A stretch of DNA of 64,000 nucleotides from the NCBI RefSeq assembly GCF_001039355.2, contig NW_019774514.1, forward strand, positions 386,722 through 450,721. Reading direction: 5' to 3'. This stretch comes from Lingula anatina (Eukaryota; Brachiopoda; Lingulata; Lingulida; Lingulidae). Under the pieces are notes generated by a model. It saw only the letters and a list, made by a program, of their open reading frames with translations, was not told where the DNA came from and ran no database searches. Shown here in pieces: positions 8,761 to 22,600 of the stretch (position 1 is its first letter; each line of letters begins with the position of its first letter). A program made the translations under genes and the position numbers.

Positions 8761-10320
8761 GAAAACTGCTCAAGTTGATCTTAATGTAACAGGAATATTA
8801 AGACAAAAGCAGAAAATCTTGCAAAATTATCAGAAGGAACTTGCAGTTTTAACTTAAAAAATGTCGGTGGTAGATATGTTTACAGTGAGCTGAGAAAGTA
8901 CGTATGGTTTAGCAGGTGAACTGACAGAGAAACTCATACAGGTAGGTTTACGGTTCCGACAGTTATTGGTTAATGTTGTGTGAACAAATACGTGTTGCTA
9001 TTAGGTTTGATGTTATCGTAAGGCTGTTCAGATCAATCGAATGTTTGTTTTGATATAGAGCCAAGACACCTGAAGCTTTCTCCAATTGATAAGAAGTAAT
9101 GGTGATATTGTTGAGGTTGTGTCAATTTGTGACCATATTCATTTTGGCACATAAATAATATGTATTTGAATTCCTCCATGATATAACTCTGTGATATTCA
9201 ATATCTTTTCTATATTAATTTGTGACTTTGAGCAATGTCTTCACTACCAAAAAAGATTAGTTTGGGTATTTATTAACTAAATTTAAGATAGTTTTTACAT
9301 GAAACTTTATGCGTTTCAAATATTATGAGAGCCAAGCTAGGTTATCGCTTGGGTGAAAATTTGCTGTAATATTATTGGTAAAAGAAATTTAAGGTTTATT
9401 AAAAAAAAATTAAATATAAGTTAGTAAATTTCCAAACAAACTTATTTGAATAGCATAGACTTAGATCGAAGTCACCACATAATTTTATTTTGCTTAGCTA
9501 AAATGAGGGTTACAGGGTGGGGCTGGGGGTTGGGGTGGTGGTGGTTGGTTTAAATGAGTTACTGCAAAAGTGCTTTCATTTTAATTTTAATAGCATTTAA
9601 TATATTTTGTTCATGATACTTGTACAGATATATCATATTTTTGTGTCAAGTTGTTATGTATTTTCAGTTTTCCTTTTTTCTTGGAAAAACATACTACTTT
9701 CCCCTCATATTTACGGTCTAAAAATGATTTTATATGTCATATTTCTGTGGTTAAGGATGTTTTCCTTTGAATACGTAACCAACTTTTGACCCTCTTTTCC
9801 TGACACTCGCCATCACTCAGTAACAATCTGGGAAAATTAAGAAGTCTTCAACCTTGACTTAAGCGTGGGTTTTTCAAATTCTGCAATCAACTTTTAGCAC
9901 TAATTTCCAGATTGTTGACAGGGGAAGATGTTCAACAGGAGGTGATAAATTAGATTATTATTATTATAATTAATTTTTTTTGGTGACATTAATTCATGGC
10001 ATTTATCTGTTTAAATAAAAATGTTACTTATTTAGTTAAATTCAACAAGAGTATTTCTTTGTATGCAATTTTATTTTTAAAAAATGTGTGTTTAAAATGT
10101 TTAGGTGGACTTCAGGCCTCATAAATGATAATTTCTGTTTGCAATCATGATCATTTGAGCAGGAATCATCAAAAAAGGACTATACTAGAACTAGATTTCA
10201 TTGCAAAGTGTTAAAATTAGTAGCCACTGGCATGCACAGCATGAAAAAGCACAAAATCCCTGCCCAACTTTCATCAGGATCTCTAGCTATACACATAGAG
10301 GTTCTTTATCTCAATATCAA
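8761..10320. other. Gene-free sequence upstream of PDE8 coding exon 1
   Basis: AT-rich, with a G-rich patch near 9515-9545. No exon, RNA gene or clear repeat was recognised. It is probably part of the first (5' UTR) intron of PDE8. Confidence 0.45.
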
Positions 10321-10329
10321 ACTCTATTT

Positions 10330-11132
10330 TCAATGTGGCAGAAGATACAAAAAACTGGTTGTTAATTAGAGCTTTCGAAGATGCTGTACCTAGGCAAAAA
10401 ATTTTCATCTTTTTCTATTTCTTTGACAAAAGAGCTACACCAATAACCAATAAAGTGGCTACGTAGAGCTATATTGGCAGAATTTGAGGAGGAGAGTGAT
10501 GTTAGTTGTAGTGAACACTCAAAGCTTGGACGAGACCAAATATGTTAGTGGTGTGGGAAATACATAGAAGCTTAAGAGTTTACTTTGCAATGACCACAGT
10601 GGTGTTGTCAAATTGATTCAATGACTGTTTCCACCAACTTACAAATATCTGTTTCCATGGATTTACATTATCATAAAAATTATTAAAAAAATGAATAAAG
10701 TCACAAATCAAGTTGAACTAATATATTTCTTTAATTTTAGGCCAATAGCCAGGAGGCTTCAGGGGTTCGAAAGAACTGCCTTTTTGTCAGGAAAAGGCCC
10801 ATTCTGGGTAAAATTTGATCTAGGTACACAAAGGTTTCATTGAAAAAGGTCCACTTTTTGAAATTGCTGGCTATGGGTCTGAATTTGCTATTTATACCAC
10901 ATATATCAATGCTGCAGAAATGCACTCTTGACAATCTCTGACACATACGGAACATACTGAGAATGGTTAGGTTAGTGGATTAATGGTTTGTGGATTGTAG
11001 TCCAATGCTTGTGGCCCCTAATTTTACAGTTGTGCCATAGAATGGTGGTTCGAGTTGTAAATTTGGGTTTTCGTGCTCACAAATCTTAGGCTCGAGTCAG
11101 CAAACAGCTAATCCGTTTGTATAGGCCTGGAC
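10330..11132. mobile_element. Diverged copy of the long-TIR transposon family E
   Basis: Several blocks match the right half of the element at 47538-49120 in the same order: tggc(a/g)gaagatacaa, ataaagtggcta, aaatatctgtttccatg, acatacggaacatac, then an end like gctaatccgtttgtataggcct. The left part is absent. Another repeat (10737-10900) is inserted within it. Confidence 0.65.
10737..10900. repeat. Interspersed repeat (family J), copy 1, nested in a family E remnant
   Basis: Its motif order is gccaggaggcttc, tgggtaaaatttgatctag, acaaaggtttcat, then tttgaaattgctggc(t)atggg. The same order recurs at 60940-61110, which defines a two-copy family in this window. Confidence 0.75.
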
Positions 11133-11164
11133 TTACTACAAGGGATCTATTTATGGCATTAAAG

Positions 11165-11460
11165 GTCGCATTCACAACGAGTTGAGCCAGGCTTTACAAA
11201 TCCTGGGGACTAAATATGGAGGACGTCCATGAAAGAAAAAACGCCTAATCTTTTAATAGTCTCACGCCTCTCACACGCCTCCCCATGTGTCATCCCAATG
11301 GAGCCGAGATTTAATGACTGTCCCCCCCCAGGGATGTGTGGGGAGGCGTGTGAGAGGTGGAGAGACTATTAAAAGATTAGGCGGTTTTTCTTTCATGTAC
11401 GACCGCCATATTTAGTCCCCAGGATCTGTAAAGCCTAGCTCAAGTCGTTGTGAATGCGAT
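11165..11460. mobile_element. Foldback MITE (family F), best-preserved copy
   Basis: The two arms of about 125 bp are inverted copies. The left begins tcgcattcacaacga and the right ends tcgttgtgaatgcga. Inside are ggactaaatatgg / ccatatttagtcc, cctaatcttttaatagtctc and its complement, and gcctctcacacgcctcccca and its complement. The unpaired centre of about 50 bp includes a run of C. It has no coding capacity. Confidence 0.92.
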
Positions 11461-13115
11461 CAAAGACTGCTGGAATACTGTTTTCAGGGAAAGTCAATTA
11501 AAAGAAATAGCCCCTACTTGTCACTCCTTGACGTAGTCAAAGCAGGATTTGTCTTGCCACAGGCAAATGCTAAATCTGAATGAATTCTCTGAATCAAATC
11601 AAAAGTTGTTATGAAGGACAGGGCATCTCTGGGAGAATCCACTGTTGTTGGTCTGTGTATATTGAAAGAAATTAGTCTGATTTCATGATCAACTTGAGTG
11701 GTCTCCTTAGAAGATGCCAGTCACAAAGGAACTGAAATTATTTGTCAGGTAATCCTGTGCAGAACATCAGTTAAGTAAGACTAGATGAAGAAAAGCTTGA
11801 GCTAGATAGACCAGAAAATGAGGAGAGACAAAGCAGAGCAGCAGAAAAAACTGATAGCTAAATTTGCATGAATAAAAGTGACAATTAGCAAAGAATGAGG
11901 AAGAATTGGCTGAAAAGGAATAGGCAGGAAGGCAAGTGTTGACATCGTGCACAACCATGAGTGAACATGGCAACCATGGTGCTTGACACAGTCAAAGCTA
12001 TCCAAATGTGGCAAGACATATAAGCTGAAATTCAAAGAGATCAAATGCAAGATTGTCTGGATTTATTAAACATTTGAATAGTTGTTCAAAATACTAAATA
12101 ATAATAAATAAATAAATAAATAAGAGAAATAAACAATTTTGGGATCTTTTTCAACTCTAATATTTACAAAACAACTATCACTAAACAGAATTCGAAAACT
12201 CGCTTTCTCTGTTTCTCTCTCACACACACAAAAGCATTTTAAGACCACATTCTCAGCAATTTAGCTTCTTCAGAAATGATTGCATGCAGATATGACCCTC
12301 TAAGCAAGGTAGCATGTAAGGTATATAAAAAAATTACAAGGTTTCCCTGGATCTGTTTTTGTTTCCATTATCCTGGAACAGATCTGACATAAACATGTAA
12401 GCAAATTTTATAACCTAGTGTGGATTCAAGAACTCTTATTTGAATGCTTTTATTTAGAAAATAACACTCTTGATTGGGTCTTAATAATATGAAATCCAGC
12501 AGCCACTATTGGTACATGTGGAATTTCTGACAAATATTTTCTGTTTGAAAAATAACAAATAGACATCTGAAACAGCTAGATGTTTTACAAAAAAAAAAAA
12601 AAAAGAAAAATAAATTAACTATAAGTTATAACCATATTTGAAAGATGAATTAAATGAAAAATAAACAAATATAAAACACAAATCAAGAAGAAAGTGAAGT
12701 CAACATCAAACAGTAGTGTCATAGCACCTACACATGTATGTTCTACCTGGACAGTTGTTACGTATGATTATGGAAGCTTGGTGAACAAATTGCCTGGCAA
12801 GATACTTAACAGATAGGATTTGATGAGTCACTTTTACTGCATATGCCCAGAATCATTTTGATTATTAGAGATATAACAATAGTTGCTGAAAGAAATTGAC
12901 ATGTGCTATTGACGTCATTGCCTTACCACAAGTAGCTATAGTTATTGTTTCATGCAGTGGAGTCCATTTATGTTACTTTAACTCTCTTTTGCTGTATAAC
13001 TGTGGAGTCCGAAAATTTTTTTAAATCTGATATCAGCATAAATGGCGCAGAAAGGTGAAATGCATTTAAAACAGAAATTATAGTTTGGTTTGTGATTTTT
13101 TTTTTGGAAGACTCC

Positions 13116-13166
<51 letters not shown>

Positions 13167-14236
13167 GTTGTTGTTGATGTTGTAGTTGATGTTGTATCAA
13201 TAATTTTGGGACTTAAAAGCAAATATATGCACTTAATAACAGCCTTGTTGCTTCATTTTTGGATTTAGACATGCTTTAAATTATATTTGTCCATGACTAC
13301 CCTTAACTTTTGACTTAAATTATTTTACTCTGGTTAAATAAAGAGTATTGGATTGAATGAACGCTAATAAGAGCACAGAAAGTGATTTCTAAATGTTATG
13401 AGACGAATATAAACTTAACTGATGTGCTAGTCACCTAGTCTTACATAATGTGTGGAAATAATGTTCCTTAGGTGCAAAATGCAGTTCTGAAGAAGGATGG
13501 GCAAATATTGAATCCCCATAAGTGCCATATTCAAAGGTTTCCTGGCAACTTGTCCTTGTATTTTATGGGTTTGCCTATGTCTACTTACATTTGACTTTAA
13601 TCATCATTGTGGTTGCATGGTGATCCAGCATAATGAAAAGAGGTTATAGTTTTTTTTACAATGTATGAAAAAAAAGTACCATGGTTGTCAGGTCTGATGA
13701 GTACCAGCTTCATCATTTTTAAATGCTATTTTGGTTATGCAAATTTCATGGTTCCTTAGGAGTAAGACCAATGTATAGTTCAAAGACCTATCATATGTAT
13801 AGTTGAAAGACTTTTACTGGTGCTGTCTGTTAGGCTACAATTGCCATTGTTGCAGTGAACTTTAAACCAAAATGCTGCAGAAGGACAAATAAGTGGGCAT
13901 GTATGGAAATTTAAAAATGTGGTCAGTGTTTAAGCTTTGGGACTCCTGGAGCTAATGTTTGGATGCGATCAAAGAGGAAGAAATTATATTAAGATTTAAC
14001 TTTTCTGTTTCATGATATGATTTTAGAATTAACGGGAAACAATAATGTGACAGACACTGAATGAAATAAATTATATATGCTGAATTTTTGTCTCCATTAG
14101 AAGAAAAAAATCATAGATGATATTAATGCCAGTTGGTGACCTATATCAAAAAGCCACACAATTTTATAATATGACAGTAATTTAAAACCTGATGTGTAAT
14201 CTGTTGTAACTTCCTTTTTATTTTATCTTCATACAG
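11461..14236. other. Gene-free sequence before PDE8 exon 1
   Basis: AT-rich, with an AATA-type repeat near 12105-12125, a poly-A tract at about 12588-12605 and an (AAT)n microsatellite. A full palindromic CRE (TGACGTCA) lies at 12910-12917. No exon recognised. Confidence 0.45.
13116..13164 (+). repeat. (AAT)n microsatellite
   Basis: About 16 uninterrupted AAT units, followed by a short TTG-rich stretch. Confidence 0.95.
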
Positions 14237-14299
14237 ATGATCCTTCAGAAACTCCACAAGATAGAAGGTGAAATTGTACTTGGACTTTTGAGTTTATAA
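14237..14299 (+). other. Upstream ORF in the PDE8 5' UTR
   Basis: The exon begins right after acceptor catacag with ATG at 14237. This ATG opens 20 codons (MILQKLHKIEGEIVLGLLSL) and stops at TAA 14297-14299, eight nt before the PDE8 start at 14308. In a spliced mRNA it would come before the main start codon and could reduce or tune PDE8 translation. Confidence 0.6.
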
Positions 14300-14307
14300 A
14301 AACTGCA

Positions 14308-14577
14308 ATGGGTTGTGCCCCAAGTCTCCACTCCACTCGCACAGGGGTCCTTTTGTGTAAAGACGCTGAAGATTCTAATTCTGCCAAATACAGCAGTTCC
14401 CAGGCGCAGTCCCAGTTCCAAGTCATCAAGACCGAGTCCCATTCAGACCAACCCTCAAGTGGCACAATCTCCTTCACTAGTTCATCAAATAAAAGTAAAG
14501 TTGGGCCTTCAGAAATGGTGGCAAGCATGAGTCTTAAAGAACATACAGAACATCGAGGGAAAAGACTGGCTGTCAAG
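14308..14577 (+). CDS. PDE8: PDE8 exon 1 (membrane-anchor N terminus)
   Basis: ATG at 14308 is preceded by ctgca. The 90 codons end GKRLAVK at donor gtaaga, phase 0. MGCAPS is shared with mammalian PDE8A. The rest is a Ser/Gln/Lys-rich low-conservation region, expected to be disordered. Confidence 0.95.
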
Positions 14578-17500
14578 GTAAGATGGTGGAAATTGAATAT
14601 TACTTGCATTACAGTACATGCATGAATTTTTAAAAATTGTCCAGGGCTTTGAATTATACACTGTACATCTTTATGTTATGACCATAATGATGTCTTTCAG
14701 AAATCTCACGTAATTTTATATTTTTGTTGCTTTTTGTGAACTGAGCTTATTGTTCTCTGACATAAAAGCTCAAAAGAGCCAAAATTGTACTTCTATATGA
14801 ATATTTATCACAAATGCTTTTGATATTTCTGGGAATCTGTGATTTATAAAAATTTCTGATTTGGAACAGCCACTTGTAATTTTACCTACTTTCTGTGAAT
14901 ATGGGAAAGGAAAATCACTCCAGCTTGATATAGATGGACAGTAATTTTAGAAATAGTCCTGTAGTTTATACCTAGAATATGAATTTGTATTGATACTTAA
15001 CCTTGAATCATACTAAAATCTGACATTCATGTTTTGTCTAGTTGTTCCCTTCAGTCTGTTGGTGGTAAACTGATTATGTGCCCACCTTTAACTGTATGGA
15101 TTTTTCATAAGGTAATGTGAAAATAAATTGCCTTTGAACAAAGGTGACATCTTTTCATTGAAAAAAAAAACATGACTTAAGACATAGGGAAATCATTTCC
15201 ACCTGCCTGCCAATCTCAAATGTGAAAATCTGTATGAAAATAGCCCTGATTACAGATATTGTATTGAAGATTACATGAGATTTTGCTATATATCATCAGG
15301 TGGCCAGAATGAAGTCAAGCCATGAATTTATACATCATCTCTGAAAAAAAATACAAGGCCTTGCTTGTGAGAAGCAGGGAAGAAGAGAGAAGGGTGCTTT
15401 AATGAGACAATTAAAGATTTCATGAAACTACATATTCAGAGCCTTATAAAAGGCAACAACATACCTGAAGTTTGAAATTGAACAGAGCTCTATTAAAATC
15501 CCTCCTCCCCCTTATAAATCTTGGTACACCTGAATACCACTGGCATGCCTAACCAGCTCTTTCTTGTGGTGATTGTTTGAGAGTACATGTTTGATAGTAC
15601 ATGTATATGAAGAAATGGCGATTTTAAAATATTATAATATGAAATTTCATTAGATTAAATGTGGTCAGAAATTTTTTTAAATGATCTGGAAAAGGCTTTT
15701 TTATGTATCAAACTGAAATACTGAAAAGGTGAATTTGACATTGGCCATAGTGGGACATTCAGGTATTGAAAATGGGATCAAAAGCCCATTTTTGTACAAC
15801 AATTCAGATTAATTCAACTAATTTGAGGACGCCTTAATCAAATACTGGATATTACCTTAACATGTAGCCAATATTTGGCTTTGTTATACAATATTAGGAG
15901 AATAGATCTGAGTTGACAGATTATGCAGAATCTGCTCCTTAGCTCTGATCAAACATTTGTCTTACTACTTGACCTGGCAGATGAAAAGCAAATCCACAAC
16001 TGATGTAAATTGAACCACAGAATGGCCCTTGTAGAGCAGTTAAGATATCTGTGTAAGTAGACTCTGACATCTGGTTTTAAATTAGACCAGTTGTAACTAC
16101 ATCTCAGCTTGCAGTATGTTCATTGTGTAGACTAAAAAACTAAAAAAAAGTAATATCTCTGAGTATAAATGAATTAAATTTTCAGAGACTCTTTATCTAT
16201 TCTGTGACCAAGTTCATTTCTTTCATTAAGCTCGTATATGAAGAAAAAAGTGCCCCACAGATTTGTTGCACCTGTAGAAGTCTAATCTTTGTGTTAATGA
16301 TTGACTGAAATCTTTTATATGCAGACCCCTTATAATTCAATAACCTGTCTGCATGTTTTTCTTTTTTCATTTTATTTTTGTTTTCTTCCCCCTATTTGTT
16401 TGTATATTTGTCAGTTGTGCTGGCTAGTTAGTTAAGTAACTTAATTAAATTTGTCATGTCTGAAAGTTGGGATGGTGCCCTTTTTCTGTCTTAACATGTT
16501 CAATTTCTGAAGATTGATCATTGCTTACTCATATAGGATAATACCAGTGTTATGATAAGTCATCAATTTAAAACATGATGTGCTGATAGGGTTATATATA
16601 CATATTTCATGGTGGGTCTGAAAAACCACAAGAAATTGTGAACAGTGATAAATATATTACTTCTTATGGACAGGGCAAACTTGTTGCTGAGGTGAAAAGT
16701 ACTGAAAGTACTGTACTGTATTAAGAATAAGATTTTAGACTCTTTCACCATTGATTGTTGTCTAGATGTTAATAAATGTTCTTTTGAATTTCTTTGTTAA
16801 ATGTATGTTTATGTGCCATCTTTGACAAGTAATTTTCTATTTAATCTGGTGTCATTACACTTAGTTCTACAGATTTGTAGATAAGGTTGTTGACTGTTGA
16901 ACAGACACTTGCATTCTGCCATCTTGTCCATCAGCCATCATAATTCTGTAGCCTGCATGTCCACTGGCTGATATGTCATGTAGATAATTGGAAAGATATA
17001 ATTAAGCCAAGCTCAATGAAAGATCATCTTGACATAAAATGTTCTAAGGAATGTTGGATATAATTAAATTGCTAATCTACCAAGTATTGTGACTCTGTAA
17101 ATTGCAGTCCAAATTTACTTCAAGCAATAAATTGCCATGAGAAAGGAGGTGACATTTTTGTTTGTGCCATTTGCATTATTATTACAGTCTTCTACATGTA
17201 TCATTTGATTGAATCTGAATGTCCATGAATGCTTACTGTGTTGTCTTAAATATAAGATAATAAATCTAAGGACTTATAGCTTGGGGAATCAGTGGCAGAA
17301 ATTATCAAGTTCATCATAGAAGGCTGCGCTGCACAAAACTGAAGCTGTGGTTTAGGATAAAGATGCATGTATGAGGTCTTTAATAACTGCATGCACACGT
17401 AAACCTGGGTTATCTCATACCTGTTTGTGCAAAATAATTATTGATTAAGCTATCTAGGGAACATTTCTCCCTGTCTTTTTAATATGAATGACAAATGTCA

Positions 17501-19462
17501 GAAGGTAGTTAAAGATCAGTTTACCTCTATAGATTATAACAACTGTTCAGCGTTCTTCACACTGGAACGCAAACTTTGTACGGATTGCATCTATGAAAAT
17601 AAATGGCCAATCGAGCATCGAGTGCAATGCCAAATGAGGAATTAAGAAGCACCATCCAAAATGATTCTAAAAATTGCATTGTGAATTCATTTTGCAACCA
17701 CTTGCCCAGTATGCAACTATTGTATTCTAGAAAAGATACTGACCTTATCAAGTGAAAATGTAAAAATCCACGATATTATTATCAGGTACCGCTGATCATG
17801 TGACCAGCCCCTCAGGACAACTGATACTCATTTCCTTGTTAAAATTTGGTGGTAACCAATTGCAATGCCGCATTAATGCATAATCTTGAAAGTCTGGTAT
17901 TAGATTTATTTTTTTCTTATGTGATATCAATATATCTAATGGATGAATCAGAAGATTCAACCTCTTGTTGTATTTAAGATGCGTAAAAAAGAAAAACTCA
18001 TCATACGCAGGTCTGACTGGCACTGAAATTAGGTGCAGGTGTGTCATGATTTATATCAGTATGACTTCCAGTTACTTTTGGTTACATTGTTTCCTGACCC
18101 CTGTAACCACCATCCTCAACATTTAAGGAGAAAAGGAATAAACACAAATGAAGCGAATTACAATCAGTCACTTTGGTCCATGTCTTCAACGCCACTTTTC
18201 TGTGACAATGGCAAACGAAATGGTGAACGATATTGAGGTAGATTTGAATTCCATACAATGCTAAATGACATGTTTAGTTTTATGAACCATACTGTCTCAG
18301 TACATAGTATTTTGCAATAAAAGTCACATTTTACACACGTTAAGGTTGAAAAAATACACCTTTAGGCTGTGTTGAGCTAGACATCAAGATTGAGAGCAAA
18401 TGGTAAATTTGGACACTGACGTTGGGAAAGAAGTCCAAGGAAATTGTCTTTACCATTAATTAAAAAATATGCATATGAATATTGCACATGCAGTCATGTT
18501 GTTGATAACAAAGGACTGTTGGATTTAGTTGGCCTAGCAACCATTTCAGTGTTGAAGACTTATGGAAACACTGTTAATTGTTCAGTTGAACCTAATTGCT
18601 ATATACATCTAAGTCACTCAGCACATTTTCTTAGAAAAAAGTATGTGTACTCTGTTTATTATCTCAGTGCCGACATTAAAGTCTTACATGCTGTAATAAA
18701 GACAAAACAGTATAAGTGAATGATTCTTGTGGTGGATGAAAATATTTCAAAGCTGTTAATTAATTAACAACAACAGCAAAGTAATAATAAATGGTGCTGA
18801 AAATGGGTTATAGTTTTTTCTTTTTTATAAAGGGGACTTTCAAAAGTATGAGGTTATTACAAGGTTAGAACGAAAACTTGCCTCAAAAAATTATGAAATG
18901 GACCAAAGATGCCATATTTTGTGAAAGCAAAATAAAAAGATACATGTAAGTGCTGTGGAACTGACAGAAGAGATTCTGAATATGGTAATACTTTGATCTT
19001 TTCAGTGGCATAAAATTGTCAATTTTTCAGATACAGAATGTTATAGTCACAAAAATTTCTATATAGCATATGTGGTGCTTTTAATCCACGGGATAGAACT
19101 AATTTTGTTGCTACCACTCAACAGGATTGTTCTAATTTTAAGAAATTCTGACTTTAAAAATACAGTATCTCTGCATGTTTTCACAATGTTTCCCCATTGA
19201 AAAGATCGAGTAATAATAGCATGCTTGATTGAATGTAATATAGGGACATTGTAGGTGAGGTTATGTTCTGTATTGTGAGGACAGGGTGTCACTACCATGG
19301 TAACCAGCAGAGATAATGTATTAGCAGATTCATGCCGATGGCTGTAGATGACTTTGACATTATATTCATTATCAGGTTTAAGTGGATTTGATAGCTTAAG
19401 AGATTTCCCTATTCATATATCTAAATCAACACAAAAGATAATGGACACCATCCACAAATATG

Positions 19463-19521
<59 letters not shown>

Positions 19522-19591
19522 TCAGAATGTGCTGTAATCAGGAAACATGAAAGTAGTTACTCAAATTAGTAAACTTTTTAAAATAAAGTGT

Positions 19592-19627
<36 letters not shown>

Positions 19628-22600
19628 NNNNNNNNNNNNNNNNNNNNNNNNNNNNNNNNNNNNNNNNNNNNNNNNNNNNNNNNNNNNNNNNNNNNNNNNN
19701 NNNNNNNNNNNNNNNNNNNNNNNNNNNNNNNNNNNNNNNNNNNNNNNNNNNNNNNNNNNNNNNNNNNNNNNNNNNNNNNNNNNNNNNNNNNNNNNNNNNN
19801 NNNNNNNNNNNNNNNNNNNNNNNNNNNNNNNNNNNNNNNNNNNNNNNNNNNNNNNNNNNNNNNNNNNNNNNNNNNNNNNNNNNNNNNNNNNNNNNNNNNN
19901 NNNNNNNNNNNNNNNNNNNNNNNNNNNNNNNNNNNNNNNNNNNNNNNNNNNNNNNNNNNNNNNNNNNNNNNNNNNNNNNNNNNNNNNNNNNNNNNNNNNN
20001 NNNNNNNNNNNNNNNNNNNNNNNNNNNNNNNNNNNNNNNNNNAGATGGGTATGCAAGTGATATGAGGGGGATATCATGTTTGCTCAACGTACTATATGAG
20101 AGGCTGCATTGGACAAGTGACAGTCTTTCAGACAGCTTCAAGGACGTCCTATCTAAAGCGGCTCACTTGTTTCTTTTGCAACAAAGAGAGAAAAAAGAAG
20201 AGAGAAAATGGTATTGTGGTAATTTGAGGTATACGATGGATTTAAAGTTGATGTTTAGGCCACACTTTTTTATTTTTATGGATGACATCCTGCGCGTGCA
20301 CCGATTTTCACCCGTTCTCAAAAAAAAAAAAAAAAAAAAATCCCCCCCCAGCCCCCAACGAAGTCGGTTGTCGCAAACGTCGTTATTGTATCGTCGTTAT
20401 TATCGCAATTATCACCCGAAAAATTTCTGTGACATTCTGTACAAAGCAGCACATTAATACCAGGTTTTCTGTAGCGAAAAAAGGGTTGACAAGGGCGTCG
20501 AGGTATTCGGTGGGCTGAAGGTCGGACAGGCCACCTGACAGTTTGGCTGCTTCGTGTGAGTTGAAGTAGACAAAATGGCATCATCCGAAATGACCTTTTA
20601 TAGATTTGGTAGTATTAAGCATATCTTTGCATCATTTTTTAAACATTTCTGTGAAGTGTTCAAAATGCTTTAAAATAGTGAGAATACAAATAAAGACACA
20701 CTGTTTGATTGATATTTGTTTTATTAATTGCTATACCAACTAAATGCATGAAATAACCTTAAATAGATTTGGTAATATGAAGTATAGCTATTCATGACTT
20801 TTTTTTTTACATTTCTACGAAGTATTCACAATGCTTAAATATTTTGAGAGCATGGATAAAGACATATTGTTATATTCCTTTACTTAAGCAGTATTTTTTT
20901 TTTTTTTTTTGGACTGTTTTTTTTTTTTTGCCCTCTAGCACCGATTTTGGGGTACCCAGAGGATGTCATCCATAAAAATAAAAAAGTGTGGCTTTAGTAT
21001 AAAGTAGATAACTATTGACCCTTTCGTGTTCTCAGCTTGCTTAAAGATGTGTTGTTTAAATTTGTTTGATGCACTGTTCTGTGCTTGGTTCATTGTGTGT
21101 TTCCAGCTCTGTGTTCCTTTGCCCGGCAGCATTTTTTTTTTTTTGTTCTTGTGCATTAGTTTCGGGGTCTCCTGAGGATGTCATCCATAAAATGAAATTG
21201 GTCTGGCCTAATGTTGTTCTCAAGAGGATATATGACATTGCCTGTGAGATCGACTTCTGTGCTACAGGCACTGAATTGATTACAATCGACAGAGTGATGT
21301 GCTAGAGGTGATGAAACGTAAAATATGGTACGGAATATTGTGTAAAAGGCTGTAAACAGGTATTCAGATAGCATGTAATCCTGAAATATGTATGAGTGAC
21401 ATTATAAGAAACCCTAAACGATTCCTGGTAGTGACTTGAGTAGCCTATTGGATAAATTTTGAGTAAGATCAAGATTGTGCTTCTGGTAAAAAGTGGAGTG
21501 ATGAAACGTTAGAATAGTGTATATTAGTACATTTTAGTATAGTTGAAGGTAGTATTACAGGGGCCATTGTAAGGGTATATTTTAAGTAGTTCCAGTATAA
21601 TTGTTGATGGAACAGTAACCCAGGTAATCCTTGGCCCGTTTCACCATAATTTTTTTCATCTAAACCCTCAAAGAAAAATCAATAAATGACAAATTGTGGT
21701 AAAGCAAATGGATGTTTTCACCTGTGGTCAAAGTGAATCCTTTTTTGCCAACGGCAGAACTCGTACATGCTAGCAACACTCCAGTCACGTTACCTAATAA
21801 AATCATTATGAAGCCAGTGTGGTTCTGCCTTAGGTTATGGTTAATAACATGCTAAAATGAAAGGTAGGTCTTTGACTCAGTATCATGTTCTTATTCAATT
21901 AATAAATTTCTAGTTGATTGCAGACATTGTGATTGTGATTGATTACAACTAATTGATCCTTGTATAACATTTGCTTGGTATTCATACTTCATATATGGAC
22001 TAGTTATAGGGAAGGGAGTCTGTGTTCCCCAGTGATTTGATAGGCCTAGATTGAAAAACCATAAAGAAATGTTGCCCAACTGATTATAAAAATCACTACA
22101 TTAAAGGGGTTTATGTGACATTATATCCTTACAAATACTATGCCTGGGTCAAGATATAAAGAGTCAATATGAATCAAAGCCTTAAATTTACTGGTGTCAA
22201 ATTTTGAAAAAAATCCCCAAAATGTCAAGTTAATTACTGGTATAGAAGATCATGAATATTGATTCAAACTGCTCTTTGAACTGTAGCCTCTTGGGGCATC
22301 CACAAATTTGACAGGTAATTGGCAGGTCTGACCCATAATTTCCATTTTTGCAATACTAATGGTAATAAGCAATCCGATAAAGCCTATCTAGTTTAACTTA
22401 ATGTCATGGAACAAATTTGTAGGAATTGCATCCATTATTCATTGTATTTTGCAAGGCTTGATTATCAAATTATTGGGTAATTTATAAAGCATTTTAGGGA
22501 GCAAGGGTAGCAAAATTTCCATGACAAGTTTTTTTTAACCTGTGTCAAAAGAACTTTACTGCAGAGTCAAAACTTGGTAAACTTATAAATTTATTGAATC

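Noticed and set aside
10737-10955. 72-codon minus-strand frame
   Set aside because: It falls in family J and family E repeat sequence, and the second family J copy does not keep it.
11041-11060. Possible tRNA T-arm-like word ggttcgagt
   Set aside because: No matching acceptor stem, D-arm or anticodon arm around it. It lies in a transposon remnant.
14245-14609. Minus-strand frames opposite PDE8 exon 1
   Set aside because: They are shadows of the conserved plus-strand exon, which starts MGCAPS and splices in phase.
19538-20457. Very long frames across 19628-20042
   Set aside because: They are created by the N run and flanking TG repeat.
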